Assembly (NCBI GenBank): GCA_937923325.1
Contig: CAKZUQ010000007.1
Span: forward strand, 1 to 42,159
From: an uncultured Bacteriovoracaceae bacterium
GTDB taxonomy: Bacteria > Bdellovibrionota > Bacteriovoracia > Bacteriovoracales > Bacteriovoracaceae
Length of the DNA stretch: 42,159 bases
Direction of reading: 5' to 3'
The stretch's first letter is position 1. Every line of letters starts with the position of its first letter. Of this stretch, positions 1 to 8,269 are shown piece after piece. The translations under genes and the position numbers were made by a program. The notes beneath the pieces are model-generated. The model saw only the letters and a program-made list of their open reading frames with translations, was not told the DNA's origin and did not search any database.

Positions 1-1
1 C

Positions 2-310
2 TCCAAAACTGCTGTTAGAGAAGCACTGCTTCACTACAAAATTCCACTTAGAGATAAAAGCCAGTGCCATCAAAACCCAGCATATCCAAAATTTGGAAAG
101 AAAAAAGTGAAAGGAAAAATTGTTGATTATAAAAAGGAGCAGCAAATCTTAGAAACAATCAAATCAATGTACATAACAGGAAACAGCACTAAGCAAATTG
201 CTAAGTTTCTAAACCAAATGAAAGTACCCACAAAACAGCAAGGTAAAAAGTGGTATGGAGAAACCATCCGCTATATTTTAATCAGAGAAGGCGTTTATAA
301 GGAAAAATGA
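2..310 (+). CDS. C-terminal part of a recombinase-like DNA-binding protein (5' end outside window)
   Basis: The frame is open from base 2, so the gene starts before the window; a GTG at 107 is only internal. The visible 102 residues hold a helix-turn-helix-like stretch near the left edge (SKTAVREAL) and then a segment resembling the C-terminal 'recombinase' region of large serine recombinases: a Gly-Asn-Ser followed by KQIAKFLNQ, then KWYGETIRYILIREGVY. This is a family resemblance only, because no catalytic domain is visible. A clear rho-independent terminator follows. It probably belongs to the integrated element that continues to about 11557. Confidence 0.5.
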   Translation, partial: SKTAVREALLHYKIPLRDKSQCHQNPAYPKFGKKKVKGKIVDYKKEQQILETIKSMYITGNSTKQIAKFLNQMKVPTKQQGKKWYGETIRYILIREGVYKEK

Positions 311-339
311 CTTCTTTACGACATTATTACTTAACTTTG

Positions 340-366
340 GGCAACTTCTAATAGTTGCCTTTTTTA
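340..366 (+). terminator. rho-independent terminator
   Basis: GGCAACT (340-346) pairs with AGTTGCC (353-359) around a six-base loop, followed by a run of T (TTTTTTA). It closes the transcript of the partial gene on the left. Confidence 0.8.
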
Positions 367-389
367 TTATTTATTTTCAAGGAAAACAT

Positions 390-1085
390 ATGACCAAAAA
401 TCTATTACTACTACCAATTTCAATATTAACATTTTCTTTTGGAGAACCACAAAAGGAAGAAGAAAAAGAAGTTTTATCTACAACAACAAGAGCTATCACT
501 ATTTTTTATGAAAATGACGAAATTACATCAGATTCATATCTAGGAAAAGTTGCTCCTAATGAAGAACTTAAAATCTCTATAAGTGCTTCTGATAAATATC
601 CTGTCTTTAAAACTTCTACTAAGACAGTAAAGTTTCATTGGAAAAAGAAAGTTTGTCTCCCTTCACCAGTTAGGCATTGCTTGTATATCGACAAGCAAGG
701 GCAATGTAATATCAATTACAGGGAGCTAGATTATTATGATTACAATCCAGTAGATATGAGTCAGATTAACTTTAATAACCAACTAAGGTATAAAATTGAT
801 GACAGCTTTTATTCTATTGGAGACTTCGTTAAGTCCTCTAAAAATAATATCTTTTACAAAAGAAGCTTTTCAAGCTCTGATCTTAATGAAAGTAATGCTC
901 TGACTTTAAACTACAACTTCAAAATACCTTCCAAAAAATACAGAACTGGATTTTTAAGTTACGGTTCTTGCCAAGGTCTGAACAAAAAAGGGTTTAGAGT
1001 TGATGCAAATACGTCAGTTTTAAATAAAGCTTTTTCTATACCTCGTATTTATAATGTTCAAATTGAACTTAGGGAGGTGAAGTAA
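390..1085 (+). CDS. putative secreted protein, unknown function
   Basis: This is a 231-residue ORF with an AAGGAA ribosome binding site seven bases before the ATG. The N-terminus (KNLLLLPISILTFSFG) looks like a short signal peptide, followed by an acidic stretch and a mostly beta-type, Tyr/Asn/Ser-rich body with four cysteines (a VCLPS..HCL pair, QCN and SCQ). I recognise no family. The stop codon is directly followed by the ATG of the serine recombinase, so the two genes are co-translated. It is cargo or a surface protein of the integrated element; function unknown. Confidence 0.6.
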   Translation: MTKNLLLLPISILTFSFGEPQKEEEKEVLSTTTRAITIFYENDEITSDSYLGKVAPNEELKISISASDKYPVFKTSTKTVKFHWKKKVCLPSPVRHCLYIDKQGQCNINYRELDYYDYNPVDMSQINFNNQLRYKIDDSFYSIGDFVKSSKNNIFYKRSFSSSDLNESNALTLNYNFKIPSKKYRTGFLSYGSCQGLNKKGFRVDANTSVLNKAFSIPRIYNVQIELREVK

Positions 1086-1826
1086 ATGAAAAACAATTCA
1101 CAAAAAAGAATCACAGCCCTCTACGCAAGAACCTCAACTTCAATGCAATCTTCAGGCCTCGACGCTCAGATTAGAGCATTAAGACGTTATTGCACAGATA
1201 AAGGTATTCAAGATTATGTTATTTATGAAGATGATGGTATTTCTGGTGCGAAAGCATCACGTCCTGCCTTAGATCGTATGATGGAAGATGTGAAGTCTGG
1301 TAAAATTGAAAAAGTTTTGGTATACTCCTTTTCAAGGTATGCAAGAAGCACTTCGCATTTATTAAAAGCTCTTGAAACTTTCAAAGAGCTTGATGTTGCT
1401 TTTGTTAGTATGACTGAAAATCTTGATACCAATACACCTTTAGGTGTCGCTATTTTTTCTATCATATCAAGTATCGCTCAGCTCGAAAGAGACCTTATAA
1501 GGGAGAGGGTGGTTAATGGCCTCAAAGCCGCCAAGGAGCGTGGTGTTCACATCGGAAGGAAGAAGACTCGTCCTTCAGCTTTAATTAGAAGACTTCGATC
1601 AAAAGGTTTAACATTCAGACAAATTTCAGAGCTTGCAAATTGCAGCCAAGGTTCAGTTGCACTTGAAATAAAAGAATGGGAAGCAGAAAAAGCAGCAGGA
1701 ATTGAAAGAAACCTTGATGATGAAATCGACAAAGAACTTTCAGATAAAGCTCAACAAAAAGTTTTTGAAGATACAGCTCCACCCTGTCAACCCCCTAAAG
1801 TTGGACACATTTCTCATTTAAGCTGA
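1086..1826 (+). CDS. serine recombinase, resolvase/invertase family
   Basis: The N-terminal catalytic domain (about residues 8-145) has the YARTSTS motif, with Ser17 as the expected nucleophile, then the EDDGISG, FSRYARS and AQLERDLIRERV segments typical of resolvases. A C-terminal helix-turn-helix (about residues 160-200, GLTFRQISELANCS) follows, as in Hin/gamma-delta enzymes. A strong AGGGAGGTGA ribosome binding site lies 5 bases before the ATG. The last 13 or so codons read into the left end of the IS3 element, so the native C-terminus has been replaced. The catalytic and HTH domains are intact, so activity may remain. Confidence 0.88.
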   Translation: MKNNSQKRITALYARTSTSMQSSGLDAQIRALRRYCTDKGIQDYVIYEDDGISGAKASRPALDRMMEDVKSGKIEKVLVYSFSRYARSTSHLLKALETFKELDVAFVSMTENLDTNTPLGVAIFSIISSIAQLERDLIRERVVNGLKAAKERGVHIGRKKTRPSALIRRLRSKGLTFRQISELANCSQGSVALEIKEWEAEKAAGIERNLDDEIDKELSDKAQQKVFEDTAPPCQPPKVGHISHLS

Positions 1827-2789
1827 TACCTTAATTCCTTCAAAATTTCCTTCATTAAATTTTTTAATAAATATTTTTGGTGAGTTGTATTTCAGCGAAC
1901 CATGTAATCTTCTATTGTTGTAAAATTCAATCCAGTCTCCAACCTGACTATGAACATCTTTCATTGATTCAAAATATCTAACTTGCAAAAACTCTGTATC
2001 AAATATTGAAAAAAATGATTCAATATAAGCATTCTTGTTTGGGCATCTAACAGGTGTAAATTCATGTGTTAAGTTCACTGTATCAACATACTCTTTAAAC
2101 GCCTTAGAGCTCATTTGAGGACCATTATCACTTCTAATAATTAATGTATTAAGTTCTTCATCACTCAACTTATTTAAAGCTGCTTTTAAAGTTATTTTTA
2201 AATCTTCTTTACGACATGTTTTGCCAAGATGATACGAAACGACTTCTTTGGAAAAGACATCAACAAATGCTAAAAAATAGAATGGACGTGATTCTCCATG
2301 TACATATCCATACTTTATATCAAACTGCCACAGCTGGTTTGGAGCAATGACACTAATATTATTCGCCATCGTTTTAACTTTTTTAATTTTCTTTTTACGG
2401 GACAATAAAAGTTTATTCTCCTTACATAGACGATATATTTTTTTATGATTGACCGTTATTTGGTGTTCTAGTTCTAGGTATTCATGAAGAGCTTTACAGC
2501 CAATTCCATTTTGAAAATTAATATCTTCTCTATAGGCCTTAAGCTTGGCAACAATCCATTGATCAGGAGTCAATGTACCATTATTATTTTTTGAATAACC
2601 TGGAATTGGTCTTCCAGGTTTTAATTTTTTTGTGTCTTTTAATTTATAATAAAAAGTTGACCTTGATAGACCAGCGAATTTTAGTATTTTCTTTTTTGGA
2701 TATTGTTTGGAGATGTACTCATTAGCTGTTGATCTTCGTGAGTCCAGACTTGTACAGTTTTTTTTACTAGATCTTTCAAGACAGCACAT
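1818..2789 (-). CDS. IS3-family transposase OrfB (DDE integrase domain)
   Basis: This is the catalytic half of the transposase. The DDE residues are visible in context: Asp in WQFDIKY, Asp in IIRSDNGPQ and Glu in NAYIESFF, about 35 residues apart for the last two, followed by the NNRRLHGSLKYNSP tail of rve-type transposases. An HTH_21-like segment precedes the catalytic core. The frame extends upstream of the usual OrfB start and overlaps orfA by over 100 bases. Expression is expected as an OrfAB fusion by -1 frameshifting at the A8 run at 2758-2765. The reading frame is intact. Confidence 0.93.
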   Translation of the reverse strand: MCCLERSSKKNCTSLDSRRSTANEYISKQYPKKKILKFAGLSRSTFYYKLKDTKKLKPGRPIPGYSKNNNGTLTPDQWIVAKLKAYREDINFQNGIGCKALHEYLELEHQITVNHKKIYRLCKENKLLLSRKKKIKKVKTMANNISVIAPNQLWQFDIKYGYVHGESRPFYFLAFVDVFSKEVVSYHLGKTCRKEDLKITLKAALNKLSDEELNTLIIRSDNGPQMSSKAFKEYVDTVNLTHEFTPVRCPNKNAYIESFFSIFDTEFLQVRYFESMKDVHSQVGDWIEFYNNRRLHGSLKYNSPKIFIKKFNEGNFEGIKVSA

Positions 2790-3007
2790 TCAAGCTCTTT
2801 ATCAGCTAGTTGACGCTTTAGATATCTAATTTCTTGATTTAAGTCTTTGGTTGGCTTTGAATTTGTTTTTAATTTTTTCTTCATCCAACCATGAACGGTA
2901 CTATCTGTGATTGAATACTTTTTAGCTGTAGCACAGATATTTCCTGACTCTCTTGCTTCATTAATAATTTGTTGTTTTTCTTCATCTGAATACTTTCTTC
3001 TTGTCAT
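2681..3007 (-). CDS. IS3-family transposase OrfA (HTH protein)
   Basis: This 108-residue DNA-binding subunit has an N-terminal HTH_Tnp_1 domain (RRKYSDEEKQQIINEA, then TAKKYSITDSTVHGWMKK) and a leucine-zipper-like coiled coil (residues about 60-85) used for multimerisation in IS3 elements. An AAGGGG ribosome binding site precedes the ATG at 3007. The last residues beyond the slippery run are translated only if frameshifting does not occur. Confidence 0.9.
   Translation of the reverse strand: MTRRKYSDEEKQQIINEARESGNICATAKKYSITDSTVHGWMKKKLKTNSKPTKDLNQEIRYLKRQLADKELECAVLKDLVKKTVQVWTHEDQQLMSTSPNNIQKRKY
2758..2765 (-). other. programmed -1 frameshift site of the IS3 element
   Basis: On the minus strand a run of eight A (GT-AAAAAAAA-CTG) lies in the orfA/orfB overlap. 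OrfA reads GTA AAA AAA ACT and OrfB reads AGT AAA AAA AAC, one base back. A slip here joins the OrfA N-terminus to the OrfB catalytic domain, as is established for IS3 elements. Confidence 0.75.
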
Positions 3008-3071
3008 AAATACCCCTTAAAATTAGTTTAAATCCTCGTCGAGGATCTGTCCAAACTATATAGGGGGTCAA

Positions 3072-3224
3072 AGAGAATGTACACCTTATGAATACTGGCT
3101 TGCAACAACTGCCCCAAAAGACATTAGTTTAATGGATAAAGAGTTTCAAAAAGACTCTACACAGTCTCAAATGGAATTAATTTTCAAACTTGCTAGAGAA
3201 TACCCACAGGGAGCAAAAGGATAA
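3072..3224 (+). pseudogene. C-terminal remnant of a VirB4/TrbE-type conjugation ATPase
   Basis: Immediately right of the IS end one frame is open to a TAA at 3222 and encodes about 50 residues: RECTPYEYWLATTAPKD, then a Gln/Asp-rich stretch, then LAREYPQGAKG. The WLATT..KD motif followed by a final helix and EYPQGA is the usual ending of VirB4-family ATPases. There is no start codon with a ribosome binding site, and the rest of the gene is absent upstream of the IS. The stop lies two bases before the ATG of the VirB5-like gene, as expected in a T4SS operon. Confidence 0.6.
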
Positions 3225-3226
3225 TT

Positions 3227-3916
3227 ATGAAAAAATATTTATTGAGGCTCTTTTTAGTTGTTAGTATTACTTTTCCAATACAATCATTTTCATTTTGGGG
3301 AAATCCAGCTGATACAGTCTATCTTGGTAAAATTCTTTTACAAGCAATAAAACAATTGCAAGAGATGAGAAAAGTTGTTGGCTCAACGAGAGACACCTTG
3401 AAAATGGCCCGTGATCTAAATAGAGGGATAAATGAAGCTCTTAATCTTTTGAAAACAGCTTACCCCGATAATGATCTTGCGATCTATAAAGATTGGGATA
3501 ATTTGCAAAAAGCGACTAGAGAGATGGAGGAAATTTATGGCCATGCTGTTAATTCAAAAGATTCATTGACTCAAGGTCATTTAGATAAAAGTATAGCTGA
3601 GGCGATTTTAATGTATAACAAAGTTAATAAGCATACTAAGCGTATTGATGGAATTGGTGAAAGTATTAGCTCACAAAGTCGTCATGCATCACCAAAAGGT
3701 GCAGTAAGACTACAGGCTCAAGCAAGTGCCGTTGCTATTCATGTACAAAATCAAAATCTGAGAACCCAAAGTGCCCTATTAAAACTGGAAGCACAAAACA
3801 GTGCCATAAAGAACAAAAAGGAAAAAGACGAGACTCGATTTTTTATAGACTCAGCTAAAAAACTAAAAAATGCCATGCAAGAGCATGAACCAAATTATAA
3901 AACACCGAGGTTTTAA
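3227..3916 (+). CDS. T4SS periplasmic protein, VirB5/TrbJ-like
   Basis: The protein has 229 residues. A signal peptide (residues 1-22, ending SFSFWG) is followed by an almost wholly helical, Gln/Lys/Ala-rich body with coiled-coil character (about residues 35-110 and 150-225). TrbJ/VirB5 proteins, which help build the pilus tip, have this layout and usually precede the VirB6/TrbL gene, as here. The stop overlaps the next start (TAATG). Assignment rests on layout and position; sequence identity is not obvious by eye. Confidence 0.6.
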   Translation: MKKYLLRLFLVVSITFPIQSFSFWGNPADTVYLGKILLQAIKQLQEMRKVVGSTRDTLKMARDLNRGINEALNLLKTAYPDNDLAIYKDWDNLQKATREMEEIYGHAVNSKDSLTQGHLDKSIAEAILMYNKVNKHTKRIDGIGESISSQSRHASPKGAVRLQAQASAVAIHVQNQNLRTQSALLKLEAQNSAIKNKKEKDETRFFIDSAKKLKNAMQEHEPNYKTPRF

Positions 3917-5046
3917 TGTTAGATTTTACATGGCTTGCAAGTGAAGCAAAAAATATTCACTTCATTTTCAGTAATTTATTTTATTCAACAATAACATTTT
4001 TAATTTTTTGTGGAATTTTTATTGAATTTTTTAAAATTTCAAGTGGAGCGTTGCCAAGTTTTCTACCTCTCATCGGTAGAGCCTTAATTGCATCAATTAT
4101 GCTTTCATCATTTCCCGATTTTTTAAATATTGTTGGTGATTTAACAGATGGATTAACTGGACAGATTGGAAAACTAAACGAGTTTAAGTATGTTTTAGTA
4201 AAAATGGGCGACCAACTTGATAAACTTACATGGTCATGGACTTCTGTAAAGCAAATGACAATTGTATTAATCTCATTTTTAGCATTTTTTATTCTTTATG
4301 TGTCTGTTTATGTTTCAGAGGCCATATATTTTTATTCATGGACATTGCTTTATATTTTTTCACCACTTTGTTTTGCACTTTATGTTTTACCTCAAACTCA
4401 AAATGCAGCACTCGGAATATATAAATCCATAATAAAAGTTGCGTCATGGAAAGTTATTTGGGCGGTTTTAGCGACTCTACTTTGGAGTGCGGCTTTAAGC
4501 GATATTGAAAAGCTAGGAGATAATACTGATTTTTTAACAATTATACTGTTCAATCTCATGCTTGCAGGTTCATTACTATTTACCCCATTAATTGCCAATC
4601 TTCTTTTTGGTGGAAATTTCGCACAAGCATCTTCAAAAATGGGGAGCTTTGCAATTGCTAGTTCAATGATGGGAGCAGGGAAACTACTAAATTCGAAGCT
4701 AGGAAAATCAGCAACTAATCAAATCAAAGATTTTCCTCGTACGGGACTAGAAGCGACTAAAAACTATATGAACCAAAGGCAAGATCAAAGGGCAATTGCT
4801 AAGAATCCTAGCCTCAAAAAAACACCAGAAAAACTACCCAGTTTTCAAAAAGAGATGAAAAAGCTCAACTCGAACTATAAGGAGATGGATAAGAAAGCCA
4901 TTAAGAATAGGCCATTTATACAATATATGCCTAATAAACTACCTAGCTCCATTAAAAAGTTAGAAATTGCTGAAAAGAATGAAAGACTCCATCAAAGACG
5001 AGAACGTCTTGTAGTAAACAGAGAAAAAAGGAGAAATGATCAATGA
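3916..5046 (+). CDS. T4SS inner-membrane channel protein, VirB6/TrbL-like
   Basis: The protein has 376 residues with five or six strongly hydrophobic segments between about residues 12 and 250 (for example FYSTITFLIFCGIFIEFF, MTIVLISFLAFFILYV, FNLMLAGSLLFTPLI), then a charged, basic cytoplasmic tail of about 125 residues rich in Lys, Asn and Pro. Multi-pass topology, a gap with Gly/Ala-rich sequence (GSFAIASSMMGAGK) after the last helix and position between VirB5- and VirB8-like genes fit the VirB6/TrbL family. It starts on the stop codon of the preceding gene and overlaps the next by four bases. Confidence 0.7.
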   Translation: MLDFTWLASEAKNIHFIFSNLFYSTITFLIFCGIFIEFFKISSGALPSFLPLIGRALIASIMLSSFPDFLNIVGDLTDGLTGQIGKLNEFKYVLVKMGDQLDKLTWSWTSVKQMTIVLISFLAFFILYVSVYVSEAIYFYSWTLLYIFSPLCFALYVLPQTQNAALGIYKSIIKVASWKVIWAVLATLLWSAALSDIEKLGDNTDFLTIILFNLMLAGSLLFTPLIANLLFGGNFAQASSKMGSFAIASSMMGAGKLLNSKLGKSATNQIKDFPRTGLEATKNYMNQRQDQRAIAKNPSLKKTPEKLPSFQKEMKKLNSNYKEMDKKAIKNRPFIQYMPNKLPSSIKKLEIAEKNERLHQRRERLVVNREKRRNDQ

Positions 5047-5588
5047 GATTTTCACAAGCATGGGCAGAAGTTATAAAATTCAACCAAAATTTAAAAATAT
5101 CAATAGCAGTAAGCGTAATAACGATAATAATTCTTGGAATTACAACAATTCACTTTAGTATGAAAGCACCAATTATTATTGAAAGAAGTTGCTACTCAAA
5201 GTTTTTGAATAAAATTAATGATAAAAGTCCATCTAAACTCGAGTATAAAACTTTTATAGAAATATCCCTCAAGCAAAGGTTCAACACTATAGAGAACATT
5301 ATTGATGGATACCTTTCGACTCAAGAAAAGAAAAACAAGTACCTAGAGCAAAAGAAATTAGCAAAAAATAAAATTATTCAATTCATTATTATAAGAAATA
5401 TTGATTTCAAAGATGGCATTTTTTTTATAAACGCGGATAGGCTTTATTCAGTTAATAATATTCGGTCAGCTCTACCTATAAAATTAAAAGTAACAATAAA
5501 AAATAAAAATAGGACTCAAACAAATCCCTATGGATTAATCCTCGATCTGACCGAGGAATTAGATACAAAAACAAAGGAAAATAAATGA
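5043..5588 (+). CDS. T4SS inner-membrane protein, VirB8/TraE-like
   Basis: The protein has 181 residues with one transmembrane segment at residues 18-40 (SIAVSVITIIILGITTI) and a periplasmic domain of about 140 residues, the bitopic architecture of VirB8/TraE assembly factors. The segment TFIEISLKQRFNTIENIIDGYLS and the later strands fit an NTF2-like fold, but no diagnostic motif can be read by eye. It overlaps both neighbours by four bases (ATGA), which indicates translational coupling within the T4SS operon. Confidence 0.6.
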   Translation: MRFSQAWAEVIKFNQNLKISIAVSVITIIILGITTIHFSMKAPIIIERSCYSKFLNKINDKSPSKLEYKTFIEISLKQRFNTIENIIDGYLSTQEKKNKYLEQKKLAKNKIIQFIIIRNIDFKDGIFFINADRLYSVNNIRSALPIKLKVTIKNKNRTQTNPYGLILDLTEELDTKTKENK

Positions 5589-5953
5589 GAATAAAATTAA
5601 TAATTTTTATAATACTAACAACTTCTCTTTCATGCTTTGCTAAAGCTCGTTATTTAACTTGCCCAGAGAGATTTCCACAAACAATTAAAGTACCTTTTGG
5701 TGATGTCATGATCATGGAATTTCCAGAAAAGCCAAAACAGTCACTTCCAGGAAAGACTCAGTTTGATTTTCAATATATAGGAAATGACATTGGCATAAAA
5801 GGACTTCAATTAAATGCTACTGCTAATTTATTTGTCTATCTCGGAAAGAAAAGATGCGCCTTCAGATTAGTCTCTACTCAAACAAAGCAAGATGACATTG
5901 TAGTTATCTCTTATCCAAAAGAAAAAATTATAGAGGCAAAATATGTCAAATGA
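5585..5953 (+). CDS. T4SS periplasmic protein, possible short VirB9/TraK-like component
   Basis: The protein has 122 residues: a signal peptide (residues 1-20, ending SCFAKA) and then a small, probably all-beta domain with two cysteines (LTCPERF and KRCAF). It lies between VirB8- and VirB10-like genes, where VirB9/TraK normally sits. At about 100 mature residues it is much shorter than VirB9, so it would supply only the N-terminal domain. An AAAGGAAA ribosome binding site precedes the overlapping ATGA start. Role inferred mainly from position. Confidence 0.45.
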   Translation: MRIKLIIFIILTTSLSCFAKARYLTCPERFPQTIKVPFGDVMIMEFPEKPKQSLPGKTQFDFQYIGNDIGIKGLQLNATANLFVYLGKKRCAFRLVSTQTKQDDIVVISYPKEKIIEAKYVK

Positions 5954-6821
5954 TATAGCAGAGGTAAAAATTGAAAAGGATAATGGACTTTTAAAAAGAT
6001 GGGGAAAAGGTGCATTTTATAGGCAAGAAGGACATAAACTCAAAATAAAGATTGAACTGGTTAAAAAAGTGTTTATCTCTATTTCTATAATTATTGCTGT
6101 GATCTTTTTGTTTAAAGAGCCTCATCAAAAAATACTAAATGAAAGACCCGAAATTTCAACACCACTTACTATTGAAACAAATAATCAAGCAATTGAACTT
6201 GAAAGCTACAATGATTTAAAAGAAGAAAAGACTAAACGAAAAAAAATAAAAATTATTAAAGTTAAGCCTCTTAAAATCGTTGCAAGAAAAGAAAAATCAA
6301 CTATTCCTCTAGGACTATCAGTTAAGGCGAAACTTCTAACAGGCGCAACAAATGGCCCGGTAAAAGCACAATTACTAGAGGATGTTTCATTAAATAGCGA
6401 AGTATTTATCAAAGAAGGCTCTATAATTTGGGGTCAAGGTACATCGACCCAAGAAAGACTCTTAGTTAGTTTCAGTAAATTTGTTGATTCTTATGGCCAT
6501 GCCCATGAAATAAATGCAAATGCTTATGATTTCAGCGATCAAATATTAGGACTTAAAGGCTCAGTTATAGGTCGAACTTCAAAGAAGATTCTAGCAGGAG
6601 CAGGACTTGGTGTTGCTGGAGCACTGCAAACAATGCAACAAAGTCAAAATATGGGGGGTGTTGCGATTGTTAAACCTAGTTTAAGTAATGCCTTACTTAA
6701 TGGAGCATCAAGTGCAACTCTCGGAATCGCAGAACAAGAACTTGAAGAACTAAAAAATCAACAAAGTATTATTGAAGTAGCAAAAGACACAGAAATCATC
6801 ATCATTTTTGGAGAATTATAA
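5943..6821 (+). CDS. T4SS core protein, VirB10/TraB/TrbI-like
   Basis: The protein has 292 residues. One N-terminal membrane helix (residues about 40-57, VFISISIIIAVIFLF) is followed by a Lys-rich linker and a C-terminal beta-barrel domain. The domain shows the VirB10 signatures: IPLGLSVKAKLLTGA, PVKAQL, VFIKEGSIIWGQG, then GLKGSVIGRTSKK and an Ala/Gly-rich antenna-like helix (KKILAGAGLGVAGAL). VirB10 spans inner and outer membranes and links the coupling protein to the channel. Its C-terminal IIEVAKDTEIIIIFGEL matches the family's last strand. This is the clearest T4SS member left in the operon. Confidence 0.82.
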   Translation: MSNDIAEVKIEKDNGLLKRWGKGAFYRQEGHKLKIKIELVKKVFISISIIIAVIFLFKEPHQKILNERPEISTPLTIETNNQAIELESYNDLKEEKTKRKKIKIIKVKPLKIVARKEKSTIPLGLSVKAKLLTGATNGPVKAQLLEDVSLNSEVFIKEGSIIWGQGTSTQERLLVSFSKFVDSYGHAHEINANAYDFSDQILGLKGSVIGRTSKKILAGAGLGVAGALQTMQQSQNMGGVAIVKPSLSNALLNGASSATLGIAEQELEELKNQQSIIEVAKDTEIIIIFGEL

Positions 6822-8269
6822 TGACAATTAATATTAAAGAAAAAAGGAATCACACCTTAGATACAGATAAAATTATAAGCAATTTAAAACTTCTTTTTGT
6901 ACAGCCTCTTAGTGAAATTTATAATGGGATAAAAGCAAAAATTATTCCTGTCGAATTATGTCTTGGATTAATGTTATGTCTTATTTTATTTATTACATTT
7001 AATATAGATTATATTGTTTTAGAGAAACTCAATCTAACATTATTTTATCCTATTGGCCTTTTATGGAAATTGTATCAAGTAGTTGTTATTTTTTCACCTC
7101 TGTACCTATGGGGATTATGGCAAACAGGTCTTAGACTAAAACTCATAAAGAAGTTGACCTATGTTTTCACAGAGGCAGGCCTGAAATCTCTTTTAAATAG
7201 ACTCCCATCTTTTATTTCTGACATGCCGATTGACGAGGACTCAAGAAAGCTAACAATTAAACTTAATGGTCAGACTCTTAAGCAAATCAAAGAATGTAAA
7301 GATCACCTACAAGAATCTCTCAAAGTACATATTGATGAAATAAAGGGGAAAATTTCTAAGGGAATTGTGGAAATTATATATTCTTATGACGAACTTAAAA
7401 GTGACTGCCCAATTACTCATTTTTCTATAGAAAAAGACACTTTCCTTGTTGGTCAAAGTAGAAATGAAATGATCGAGGCCAATCTACCTGAGATACCTCA
7501 TCTATTAGTAGCTGGCCAAACAGGTATGGGAAAATCTACTTTTTTAAGACAGTTAATCACATCTTTATATTTAACAAATAAAAAATATACATTTGAATTA
7601 ATCGACTTAAAACAAGGACTTGAATTTCAACTTTTTCAAAATCTACCAAGAGTTAAAGTATGTGATAATGTCATTAACGCAATTTCTATTCTAAATGATC
7701 TTTCTACTAATATCATAGAGCAAAGAAGTAAGCTTTTACGTTATAATAATTGTAAAGATATAGCTTCATTTTTAAATCTTCCAAATGAAGAGCGTAAATA
7801 TCCAAAAGGCATGGAGAAAATTCAACTCGATAGACAGATCATTGTCATTGATGAGGCTTTTGATTTATTTATGGTTGGTGCTTATGCTGATGCAAAACAA
7901 GTAGCAAAAGCAAGACGAAATGCCAGCAAGATTGCGGCTCAAGGCCGAGCAGTTGGAATTCATATAATTGTAGCAACTCAAAGACCAGATCGAAATGCAA
8001 TTGACCCTCAAATGAAATCAAATTTAACTGGTAAAGTTTGTTTTCGAGTCTCTGATATAGCAACAAGTAATACTATTTTAAGTAGCAAACTTGCCTACGA
8101 GATACCAGATATAAAAGGTCGTGCTATTTGGAAATCAACAAATGATACCAAACAAATACAGACTCCCCATTTAACAGAACAAAGGGCCAATGAACTACTA
8201 GAAAAGTATCGTTTGAGTAAAGATAAATATTTTGATGCAAAGAAAGAGAATAAAAATGAAAGACAATAA
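6821..8269 (+). CDS. FtsK/SpoIIIE-type DNA-transfer coupling ATPase
   Basis: The protein has 482 residues. Two membrane helices lie at about residues 44-62 and 72-95, followed by a cytoplasmic domain (from about 210) with Walker A GQTGMGKS (residues 232-239) and Walker B IIVIDEA (about 340-346). RAVGIHIIVATQRPD and the KGRAIW segment are typical of FtsK motor domains. Such FtsK-like proteins act as coupling proteins in many integrative elements in place of VirD4/TraG. Its start overlaps the stop of the VirB10-like gene and it overlaps the next gene. Confidence 0.85.
   Translation: MTINIKEKRNHTLDTDKIISNLKLLFVQPLSEIYNGIKAKIIPVELCLGLMLCLILFITFNIDYIVLEKLNLTLFYPIGLLWKLYQVVVIFSPLYLWGLWQTGLRLKLIKKLTYVFTEAGLKSLLNRLPSFISDMPIDEDSRKLTIKLNGQTLKQIKECKDHLQESLKVHIDEIKGKISKGIVEIIYSYDELKSDCPITHFSIEKDTFLVGQSRNEMIEANLPEIPHLLVAGQTGMGKSTFLRQLITSLYLTNKKYTFELIDLKQGLEFQLFQNLPRVKVCDNVINAISILNDLSTNIIEQRSKLLRYNNCKDIASFLNLPNEERKYPKGMEKIQLDRQIIVIDEAFDLFMVGAYADAKQVAKARRNASKIAAQGRAVGIHIIVATQRPDRNAIDPQMKSNLTGKVCFRVSDIATSNTILSSKLAYEIPDIKGRAIWKSTNDTKQIQTPHLTEQRANELLEKYRLSKDKYFDAKKENKNERQ

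Larger units (their letters stand above)
1785..3070 (-). mobile_element. IS3-family insertion sequence
   Basis: About 1.29 kb with imperfect terminal inverted repeats. The right end, read inwards from 3070, is TGACCCCCTATATAGTTTGG; the left end, from about 1785, is TGTCAACCCCCTAAAGTTGG. Both continue with ACA. It carries orfA and orfB on the minus strand, overlapping in the -1 frame. No convincing target duplication is seen at the outermost ends (ACCC against AAGA). Moving the ends inward leaves TCA at 1787-1789 and 3068-3070, which may be chance. The flanks do not belong to one gene: a serine recombinase lies on the left and a VirB4 tail on the right. This suggests an adjacent deletion after insertion. 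Confidence 0.88.

Noticed and set aside
1223..1732. Minus-strand ORFs inside the serine recombinase gene
   Set aside because: They are the antisense shadow of a clearly coding, conserved frame, with no ribosome binding site and no recognisable product.
1781..3074. Target-site duplication of the IS3 element
   Set aside because: ACCC and AAGA next to the outermost ends do not match. TCA on both sides appears only if the ends are moved inward and is too short to trust.
8232..8255. Upstream TTG/ATG starts for the replication-relaxation gene
   Set aside because: They lie in the coding end of the FtsK-like gene without a ribosome binding site; the ATG at 8256 fits the family's N-terminus better.
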